DNA of 39,370 bases, from positions 1 to 39,370 of the forward strand of contig DCEW01000038.1 in the NCBI GenBank assembly GCA_002314265.1. The letters run 5' to 3'. This DNA comes from Flavobacteriales bacterium UBA1820 (GTDB lineage Bacteria; Bacteroidota; Bacteroidia; Flavobacteriales; UBA1820). This document shows, in pieces, positions 34,051 through 39,370 of the stretch. The notes beneath the pieces were generated by a model. The model was given only the letters and a program-made list of their open reading frames with translations, searched no databases and was not told the DNA's origin. Numbering within the stretch: position 1 is the first letter of the stretch; each line of letters begins with the position of its first letter. A program made the translations under genes and the position numbers.

Positions 34051-36492
34051 CTACTTGATCATCGAATTGATCAGCGCAGCAATCGAAGTCGTAGATGAAG
34101 CCAAGCTCATGATCTCGGCAAGCCCCAACCCCTTCCGGGGAGTCCTGATGGGCACGATGATCTCACAGCCGGGTTCTATCTTGGGATAACGGCGGAAAAT
34201 AGCCCCTCGCACCGTTTCTACCTGTCCGTTGGCGTAGATCACATACGCCCGTCGGCGGGCATTCTGGGCATATCCACCCGCGTTGAAGATGTATTTTCTC
34301 AAACTCTTGCCCTTTTCGTACGTTACTGCATTGGGATAAACGACGGCCCCGCTGATCCGTACGGTACTCGTGTAAGACGGGATCACCAGTTCGTCCCCTT
34401 CCTGAAGGAAAGCATCCTGCTGCCCGCCCGGATTTTCCATCGCGGCTTCCAGGTCGATCCCCACCAGGTAATATTCCGGGATATCGGTGATCATGGTCGT
34501 ACTGAGCGAATCCGTTCCGTCGGCATTCTGTATGATCTGAGCCTTCGCTTCGAGTTTTACCAGATCGGCTTCGGAAAGCCGGCGCCGCAGTTGCGCCCCA
34601 CGAATGTATGCATAGGGGGTAAAACCGCCTGCCTGCTTTACCAATTCCGAAATACGCATGTTCTTTTTCAGATTGTATCCACCGCGGAAAACCACCTCTC
34701 CATTGATCGATACGAATCGCTGCGGGATAAATGAAGGAGAACGCCGAACGATGATCTCATCGAAAGGTTCCAGTTCAAAACTATTTCCCGTCTGGTCGAA
34801 TGCCAGCCCATGATCCAACGTTATCTGAAATTCCTCCGCCGGACGATTGTCATACTCTTGGGACAAGGGATTTTTTCCCCTTCGGACTACCAATATCTGC
34901 GTCTGCGAGGCCGACTCCTTGAACCCTCCGGCCAACAGGATTGCATCGGCTACCGACATTCCCTCCATGTAGTCGAGCCGGTATCCTTTCTTCTGCTGGT
35001 TCTCACTCTCGGACACATAGTCCCCACCGTTCTGCAACGACTGTATGTTGCGACGCAGCAAATCGTCCCCGGCCTCCATCTTCAAACCGTTCACCTCGCC
35101 CCGCACCGTCACGTAGTAAGGCTCGTGAAGAGTCGTCTTGTAAGGAATGTAGAGATCATCCCCATTTTCCAAGGCAATATCCGGTGCCTGCCCGGAAAAT
35201 ACGGCCGGCACATCGACCGATAGAGCCTGATAGGTTCCGTCCGGTTTAAGACGGCGAATGAGCCCCCGTTCGAAATACTCATCCTGCCGAAGCCCCTGGG
35301 CCTTACGGACGAGGGAAACCACCGAACGCACCGTGTCGTCGAGCTGATAATCACCCGGCCGCCAAACGGCTCCCCGTACCGACACACGGTTTTCATACCG
35401 GTCGATCACCTCGCCTACCGATACCGAATCGCCGTCCCGCATCGGGAAATCGGAAAAATCCTGCTGTTCGACGGTAAACATCCGGTAAAAATTGCCGTCC
35501 GCCTTTCGGTTTACCGAGACATTGGCCGTATAGGCATCGCCCATAAAACCGCCCGCATAGCGGATCAAGTCGGAGAGTGTTTCCCCGTCCTTGAGTTCAA
35601 AAGTCCGTTCCCGCTTGACCTTGCCCGAAATGCCGACATGATTGCTGTATGGCCCTACGATGACCATATCGTTGTCTTCGAGCGCAATGTTGGCCTCGTA
35701 CTTCCCATTGAGGATATAGTCGTACACATCGAGCGTCGCCACGCATTTGCTATTCCGATACACCTGGATATCACGCAGCGAACCGATCGCATTCACTCCG
35801 CCGGCCATATACAGCGCATTGAACAAAGTGGCCAGCGACGGCAGAGTATAGGTACCCGGAGCCATTACCTCTCCGGCGATATTCACCCGGATACTGCGTA
35901 TCTGTCCCAAGGATACCCGCAGGTTGATCCCACCGGTCTTGATTTCGGAATACACCGCACTCATCTGTTCCTCGATAGTCTTCCGGGCTTGTTCCACCGT
36001 TTGCCCGCTGAGGAAAATCACTCCGACCGACGGCAGGCTGATCACTCCGTCGGGACTGATCGTACGGGTGTAGGAAGCCTCGGAATTGCCCCACAATTCG
36101 ATCAGAAGCTGGTCTCCGGCCGAAAGGACATAACCTTGGGGGGTCGGCATGTTGAAGTTCGGTTCAAAAGACAAACGTTGATTCCCGAATATTTCCGTAC
36201 CGAACACCCGATCGGCATCGGCTATCGACAACAAACTGTTTGACAAGGTATCCGATACCGTTCGTTCCGGAGGCACCACTTGACGGATGCCACTCTGACG
36301 TCCCAAAGAAGTATCAGCCGGAATATTGAGTTCCCGGCTATCCTGCGCATTGGACAGGACTTGGTTGATTTGCGAGTCGGACACCCCCATCTGTTTAGCT
36401 TGTTGCAACATGGCGGGAGTCACCTGTATCTGTTGTCCCCACACAATCTGGCACATTCCGAGTGCAAGGGCCCAAAGCAGCATTTTCTTCAT
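34051..36492 (-). CDS. SLBB-domain polysaccharide export protein (Wza-like)
   Basis: An 813-residue secreted protein. The signal peptide MKKMLLWALALGMCQIVWGQ is followed by a Poly_export domain (about 110-190, containing YVLSAGDQLLIELWG and ISPDGVISLPSVGVI) and about six SLBB-type repeats, each marked by a V-x-G-x-V strand and AGG: VNIAGEVMAPGTYTL, VGISGKVKRERTFEL, VSVRGAVWRPGDYQL, VTVRGEVNGLKM, VSINGEVVFRGGYNL and VRISGAVVYPNAVTY. It ends in a short hydrophobic region. There is no lipobox. Such proteins form the outer-membrane/periplasmic channel for capsule or exopolysaccharide. A -7 box lies 27 bases upstream. No glycosyltransferase or flippase genes adjoin. Confidence 0.92.
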   Translation of the reverse strand: MKKMLLWALALGMCQIVWGQQIQVTPAMLQQAKQMGVSDSQINQVLSNAQDSRELNIPADTSLGRQSGIRQVVPPERTVSDTLSNSLLSIADADRVFGTEIFGNQRLSFEPNFNMPTPQGYVLSAGDQLLIELWGNSEASYTRTISPDGVISLPSVGVIFLSGQTVEQARKTIEEQMSAVYSEIKTGGINLRVSLGQIRSIRVNIAGEVMAPGTYTLPSLATLFNALYMAGGVNAIGSLRDIQVYRNSKCVATLDVYDYILNGKYEANIALEDNDMVIVGPYSNHVGISGKVKRERTFELKDGETLSDLIRYAGGFMGDAYTANVSVNRKADGNFYRMFTVEQQDFSDFPMRDGDSVSVGEVIDRYENRVSVRGAVWRPGDYQLDDTVRSVVSLVRKAQGLRQDEYFERGLIRRLKPDGTYQALSVDVPAVFSGQAPDIALENGDDLYIPYKTTLHEPYYVTVRGEVNGLKMEAGDDLLRRNIQSLQNGGDYVSESENQQKKGYRLDYMEGMSVADAILLAGGFKESASQTQILVVRRGKNPLSQEYDNRPAEEFQITLDHGLAFDQTGNSFELEPFDEIIVRRSPSFIPQRFVSINGEVVFRGGYNLKKNMRISELVKQAGGFTPYAYIRGAQLRRRLSEADLVKLEAKAQIIQNADGTDSLSTTMITDIPEYYLVGIDLEAAMENPGGQQDAFLQEGDELVIPSYTSTVRISGAVVYPNAVTYEKGKSLRKYIFNAGGYAQNARRRAYVIYANGQVETVRGAIFRRYPKIEPGCEIIVPIRTPRKGLGLAEIMSLASSTTSIAALINSMIK

Positions 36493-36518
36493 GGAATTGT
36501 CAAAATACGTCTGTTACG

Positions 36519-36526
36519 CAAATTTA
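36519..36526 (-). promoter_or_regulatory. Promoter -7 box of the SLBB-Wzz pair (TAAATTTG)
   Basis: The minus strand shows TAAATTTG 27 bases before the SLBB ATG. No clear -33 TTTG is present at 19-21 bases. The tRNA-Gln terminator lies just upstream, so the pair is expected to be transcribed from here. Confidence 0.55.
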
Positions 36527-36581
36527 TAAATCTTTTTCAATGCCACCAGCCTCCGGTGACTTTCAGACAAAAGAAAACAAT

Positions 36582-36622
36582 AAAAAAAGCCTTTGCAAGC
36601 GTTTCCGTTTTTGCAAAGGCTT
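36582..36622 (-). terminator. Intrinsic terminator after tRNA-Gln
   Basis: A perfect 12-bp stem (36587-36598 with 36611-36622) with a 12-base loop is followed on the minus strand by a run of T (complement of 36582-36588). It begins two bases past the tRNA 3' end. Confidence 0.88.
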
Positions 36623-36623
36623 G

Positions 36624-36694
36624 TAGCCCTACCTGGATTCGAACCAAGACAAGCAGATCCAGAATCTGATGTGCTACCATTACACCATAGGGCT
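36624..36694 (-). tRNA. tRNA-Gln (anticodon CTG)
   Basis: The minus strand folds as a full cloverleaf: acceptor AGCCCTA with TAGGGCT, D-arm GTGT-AATGGTA-GCAC, anticodon loop TTCTGGA with anticodon CTG, and T-arm CTTGG-TTCGAAT-CCAGG. The anticodon stem has four clean pairs plus one mismatch at its outer end. The discriminator is A and no CCA is encoded. It stands alone with its own promoter and terminator. Confidence 0.92.
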
Positions 36695-36705
36695 GAATCG
36701 CGGTG

Positions 36706-36735
36706 CAAATTTAGTCATTTTTCAGACAGCCGCAA
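36706..36735 (-). promoter_or_regulatory. tRNA-Gln promoter, TTG-N19-TAAATTTG
   Basis: The minus strand has TTG (36733-36735) then 19 bases later TAAATTTG (36706-36713), placing the start about 5 bases before the tRNA 5' end. Confidence 0.7.
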
Positions 36736-36743
36736 CAACTTTC

Positions 36744-37100
36744 TTATTTTTTTTCAGAAAGAGCCGTTTGATCCTGGGCACCTTTTCCTGCGTGACGGAA
36801 ATAAATACGGTCGTCCAGCCATTCCTGGATAGCGATGGCCGTAGGTTTGGGGAGTTTTTCATAAAAACGGGAAACCTCGATCTGTTCCTTGTTTTCAAAT
36901 ACTTCCTCCAAGTTTTCGGCATTGGCCGCGAATTCGTCCAGTTTTTCGTTCAGTTCCTTCTTCAGATCGACGCCGATCTGCGTAGCACGGGCCGCGATGA
37001 TCATGATCGCCTCATAGATGTTTCCCGTCTTGGCATCAATCTGACGAATGTCCCGCGTAATGGTCGTAAGCGGCGCGTTCGATTTCTTCAAATCCACCAT
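36744..37100 (-). CDS. rpoZ: RNA polymerase omega subunit, Bacteroidetes type
   Basis: A 118-residue Rpb6/omega-like protein. The N-terminal part reads KKSNAPLTTITRDIRQIDAK, followed by GNIYEAIMIIAARATQIGVD, the omega core contacting the beta-prime subunit, then an acidic helix NLEEVFENKEQIEVSRFYEK and LPKPTAIAIQEWLDDRIYF. This long form with the EKLPKPT segment is characteristic of Bacteroidetes omega. It starts 4 bases after the bamD stop, and bamD-rpoZ adjacency is conserved in the phylum, which supports the call. It assists assembly of RNA polymerase. Confidence 0.92.
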   Translation of the reverse strand: MVDLKKSNAPLTTITRDIRQIDAKTGNIYEAIMIIAARATQIGVDLKKELNEKLDEFAANAENLEEVFENKEQIEVSRFYEKLPKPTAIAIQEWLDDRIYFRHAGKGAQDQTALSEKK

Positions 37101-37104
37101 GATT

Positions 37105-38043
37105 TTATTCCTTGTTTTGTTTCTTCTGTTCTTTCGCTTGCGCCCTCAACGCTGCTTTTTCTTCTTTCTGCACCTGACGGTCGTACTTCTTCATCTTCTT
37201 TTCGTCCAGTCCGTCCTTGTCCCCCAAGTCCTTGATGACCTGATCGAGGATCGCGGACTTATTTTCCATGGCCTTAACCGCTTGCTCGATCTCGGAGTAA
37301 TGATCCGACTCGGGGAACTGCCGCAGGAACAAACGACCGTAAGTGATCGCATCCGCATAACGCTCGGCCTGCTTGTCGGGGATGCTCTTGTTGGCATAGA
37401 TCGCGGCCGCCTTGGCGCGGTAATACATCAGATTTTCCCGCTCAGTAGTGTAGGGCCGATCGTCCAATGCATTGGTAAAAGCGATCATCGCCGAATTGTA
37501 CTCCTCCAGCCGATAGTAGTTGTAAGCAATATCAAAAGCCTTCTTGTCCAATTTTTCGTTCAACTCCCGCACCATGCTGTCCGCCTGAGCCACTTGCGGT
37601 GCGGTCGGATAACGCTCGATAAAACGCTGCAGGGCATTGATCGCCTTGGTCGTATTTTCCTGATCCAGATAACTATCGGGAGAAATATTGTACGAAGACT
37701 GAGCGGCCATAAAGGCAGCCTGTTCGTTCTTGTCGCTCAAAGGATAGGTCTTGGCAAAATTGCCCATCAGGTAGGCCGAAAGTTCATACATGTCGTCCAT
37801 GTACCACGAGTAGGCCATCATCCAGTCGGCATTTTCAGCCTCGTTCGTATTTTTGAAGTGCTGGTAATACGGTTCGAGCACCTTGACGACTTTCGGATAC
37901 TTCTGCTGTTCGAACAGTTTTTTGGCATAGTCCAAATGCGCAACAGGATCCTCGCTGCGAAGGATCTTGGAATACTCGCCGCAGCTTGCCAACGACACTG
38001 CCAGAGCGCACAGCAGACCTATTTTGATGCGTGAGAATAACAT
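37105..38043 (-). CDS. bamD: Outer-membrane assembly lipoprotein BamD
   Basis: A 312-residue lipoprotein of the BAM complex, which inserts beta-barrels into the outer membrane. The signal peptide MLFSRIKIGLLCALAVSLAS ends in lipidated Cys21, and five TPR-like repeats follow, including AHLDYAKKLFEQQKYPKVVK, KAINALQRFIERYPTAPQVA and IAYNYYRLEEYNSAMIAFTN. A lysine/glutamine-rich C-terminal tail (about 270-312) is typical of Bacteroidetes BamD. The ATG at 38043 is the only one giving a signal peptide. Two -7 boxes lie upstream, one close enough to make the mRNA almost leaderless. Confidence 0.93.
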   Translation of the reverse strand: MLFSRIKIGLLCALAVSLASCGEYSKILRSEDPVAHLDYAKKLFEQQKYPKVVKVLEPYYQHFKNTNEAENADWMMAYSWYMDDMYELSAYLMGNFAKTYPLSDKNEQAAFMAAQSSYNISPDSYLDQENTTKAINALQRFIERYPTAPQVAQADSMVRELNEKLDKKAFDIAYNYYRLEEYNSAMIAFTNALDDRPYTTERENLMYYRAKAAAIYANKSIPDKQAERYADAITYGRLFLRQFPESDHYSEIEQAVKAMENKSAILDQVIKDLGDKDGLDEKKMKKYDRQVQKEEKAALRAQAKEQKKQNKE

Positions 38044-38048
38044 AGGTG

Positions 38049-38106
38049 CAAATGTATGAATTTTATCCGTTCCCGTGAAAAAAAATCGACATCTCGGGCA
38101 AAGATA
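38049..38106 (-). promoter_or_regulatory. Two candidate bamD promoter boxes
   Basis: The minus strand has TATCTTTG at 38099-38106 and TACATTTG at 38049-38056, both exact -7 consensus matches. The first implies a leader of about 50 bases; the second would place the start at or within a few bases of the bamD ATG. Neither has a good TTTG -33 box. Confidence 0.5.
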
Positions 38107-38219
38107 CGGGATAATACGACGTAGCCCGCACCCTGCTTCCTTAAATAAATCATAAGATTTTAGCCGGATACCCTTTCATGGACAAAAAGAACAACATATC
38201 TTACTGAAAAACAACAAAT

Positions 38220-38256
38220 ATAGTTTTTATCTATACTCGTAAAGAAAAACAATTAT
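38220..38256 (+). promoter_or_regulatory. Candidate OxyR-type operator upstream of rubrerythrin
   Basis: ATAGTTTTTATCTAT at 38220-38234 matches the OxyR half-site consensus ATAGnTnnnAnCTAT at every fixed position. Seven bases later (38242-38256) a degenerate second element ending AATTAT retains part of the pattern, the spacing expected for a tetramer site. The centre lies roughly 60-75 bases before the predicted rubrerythrin start, suitable for activation. The match is by eye. Confidence 0.45.
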
Positions 38257-38287
38257 ACACAAAATTCACCTTCCGGGCAAAAAGCCG

Positions 38288-38295
38288 TACCTTTG
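38288..38295 (+). promoter_or_regulatory. Rubrerythrin promoter -7 box (TACCTTTG)
   Basis: TACCTTTG matches the consensus 45 bases before the ATG at 38340. No TTTG -33 box is visible, which fits a promoter that needs an activator. Confidence 0.65.
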
Positions 38296-38339
38296 TGTCA
38301 GAAAAAATCTTTAAGAACTATACAAAACATCAAAATCCT

Positions 38340-38894
38340 ATGAAAAAGAAATTTATCTGCACCGTTTGCGGTTTTGTGTACGAAGGGGATGCTGCTCCCG
38401 AGAAATGCCCTCAGTGCCATGCTCCGGCCAGCAAATTCAAAGAACTGGTAGAGAGCGAAGGTGCCTTGGCTTTCGTAACCGAACATGAGATCGGCGTAGC
38501 CAAAGGTTGCGACGAAGAGATGATCAAAGACCTCAACGCACACTTCACCGGAGAATGCACCGAAGTGGGTATGTACCTGGCCATGAGCCGTCAGGCCGAT
38601 CGCGAGGGCTACCCCGAGATCGCCGAAGCCTACAAGCGCTATGCCTGGGAAGAGGCTGAACACGCCAGCAAATTTGCCGAACTGCTGGGCGACGTGGTAT
38701 GGGACACCAAGACCAACCTGGAAAAACGCATGCAGGCCGAATGCGGCGCTTGCGAAGACAAGATGCGTATCGCCAAACGTGCCAAGGAGCTGAATCTGGA
38801 TGCCATCCACGATACGGTTCATGAAATGGCCAAGGACGAGGCTCGCCACGGCAAAGGGTTCGAGGGACTCTACAACCGCTATTTCAAGAAATAA
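38340..38894 (+). CDS. rbr: Reverse rubrerythrin
   Basis: A 184-residue cytosolic non-haem iron peroxidase that reduces H2O2 in anaerobes. The rubredoxin domain is N-terminal (Cys7, Cys10, Cys23 and Cys26, in ICTVCG and CPQC), and the ferritin-like four-helix diiron domain follows, with ExxH-type ligands in [16 protein letters not shown] and [15 protein letters not shown], so the order is reversed relative to classical rubrerythrin. The ATG at 38340 gives [11 protein letters not shown]; the frame is open upstream but those codons overlap the promoter. A tandem pair of hairpins and then trxA follow on the same strand. Confidence 0.94.
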   Translation: MKKKFICTVCGFVYEGDAAPEKCPQCHAPASKFKELVESEGALAFVTEHEIGVAKGCDEEMIKDLNAHFTGECTEVGMYLAMSRQADREGYPEIAEAYKRYAWEEAEHASKFAELLGDVVWDTKTNLEKRMQAECGACEDKMRIAKRAKELNLDAIHDTVHEMAKDEARHGKGFEGLYNRYFKK

Positions 38895-38900
38895 GCTCGC

Positions 38901-38920
38901 AAACGGAATAGCTTCCGTTT
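38901..38920 (+). other. Small perfect hairpin after rubrerythrin
   Basis: AAACGGAA and TTCCGTTT form an 8-bp stem with the 4-base loop TAGC, 6 bases after the rubrerythrin stop. It stands just before a stronger terminator-like hairpin and may help stabilise the mRNA 3' end. Confidence 0.5.
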
Positions 38921-38936
38921 CGACTTACTGTTCACG

Positions 38937-38967
38937 AAAAACTTTCCGCTCATCGCGGAAAGTTTTT
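38937..38967 (+). terminator. Terminator-like hairpin between rubrerythrin and trxA
   Basis: A perfect 13-bp stem (38937-38949 with 38955-38967) with a 5-base loop, the right arm ending in five T. It may end the rubrerythrin transcript or attenuate read-through into trxA, 34 bases downstream. Confidence 0.8.
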
Positions 38968-39000
38968 CTTCTCCTTTCAACGTAAAAAACCAACAACGAC

Positions 39001-39312
39001 ATGGCAAAAGAGATCACAGACGCTAATTTCGCCGAGATCACCCGTCAAGGAGTGGTCGTAGTCGATTTCTGGGCACCTTGGTGCGGCCCGTGCCGCATGG
39101 TGGCTCCCATCATCGACGAACTGGCCGAGGAATATGCAGGAAAGGCCGTCATTGGCAAAGTCAATGTGGACGACAATCCGGGGGTTTCCGCCTCGCAGAG
39201 CATCCGAAACATCCCGACCCTGCTGTTCTTCAAAAACGGACAGTTGGTCGACAAGCACGTAGGGGTGGCTTCCAAGTCCGACCTGAAAGCGAAAATCGAC
39301 GCACTTCTGTAA
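39001..39312 (+). CDS. trxA: Thioredoxin
   Basis: A 103-residue thioredoxin. The redox motif FWAPWCGPCRMVAP has the catalytic Cys28 and Cys31, and the cis-proline is Pro72 in IRNIPTLLFF. The length and all core positions are standard. It reduces protein disulphides in the cytosol, using electrons from thioredoxin reductase. It sits just downstream of rubrerythrin, suggesting a shared role in peroxide defence. No strong promoter is seen between the terminator-like hairpin and the ATG, so expression may rely on partial read-through. Confidence 0.97.
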   Translation: MAKEITDANFAEITRQGVVVVDFWAPWCGPCRMVAPIIDELAEEYAGKAVIGKVNVDDNPGVSASQSIRNIPTLLFFKNGQLVDKHVGVASKSDLKAKIDALL

Positions 39313-39370
39313 CAAACGCTCTCTCTGCAACGACACAGAGATCGCCGCAGACGGCGTGTACAAGCAAAAG

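Overview
The window looks like a chromosomal segment of a moderately GC-rich member of the Bacteroidales; an Alistipes/Rikenellaceae-like organism is my guess, not a proven assignment. Three things point this way. Promoters carry the Bacteroidetes -7 element TAnnTTTG, sometimes with a TTTG -33 box 19-22 nt upstream (best at 2923-2953, 25681-25714, 30720-30751 and 36706-36735), and Shine-Dalgarno sequences are scarce. Several families typical of the phylum are present: DUF4271 next to hemD, DUF4492 before cydAB, the Bacteroidetes-type omega subunit beside bamD, a PCMD-domain lipoprotein, a BF3164-like lipoprotein and an Hc1-like histone. Menaquinone genes accompany a bd oxidase, and rubrerythrin accompanies thioredoxin, as expected in a nanaerobic gut bacterium.

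Layout. 1-4735 (minus): a possible partial gene at the edge, pheS, a GAF/fRMsr-like protein, class II aldolase with a clear promoter and terminator, a propeller lipoprotein and an esterase. 4997-14271 (minus): a long run reading EEP-family membrane protein, LOG-family protein, SIMPL protein, guaA, a glycine-zipper peptide, a LysM/periplasmic-binding protein, a GT39-like glycosyltransferase, DUF4271 and hemD. 14458-19032 (plus): a DMT transporter, a K+/H+-type antiporter, and a PCMD lipoprotein with an outer-membrane barrel. 19136-25635 (minus): an Hc1-like histone, a phosphoribosyltransferase, menF and a menI-like thioesterase, a metallo-beta-lactamase-fold hydrolase and a PMCA-type Ca2+ ATPase. 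25882-28934 (plus): DUF4492-cydA-cydB. 29098-30691 (minus): an isolated protein whose C-terminal half resembles the C-terminus of Bacteroidetes phage tape-measure proteins, preceded by a small overlapping ORF and a strong promoter. 30852-32699 (plus): a BamA/TamA-like barrel and a frameshifted GNAT gene. 32837-38043 (minus): a Wzz-like and SLBB/Wza-like export pair, tRNA-Gln, rpoZ and bamD. 38340-39312 (plus): reverse rubrerythrin and thioredoxin behind a candidate OxyR-type operator.

Most of the window is core metabolism and envelope biology. The items most worth a second look are the orphan tape-measure-like gene with its own promoter, the OxyR-like site before rubrerythrin-thioredoxin, the recurrent purine-rich hairpin spacers between minus-strand genes, the export pair without glycosyltransferases beside a tRNA, and the frameshifted acetyltransferase. 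No gap without a gene exceeds about 300 bases; the largest (38044-38339) holds divergent promoters. No insertion sequence, integrase, CRISPR array or complete prophage is visible.
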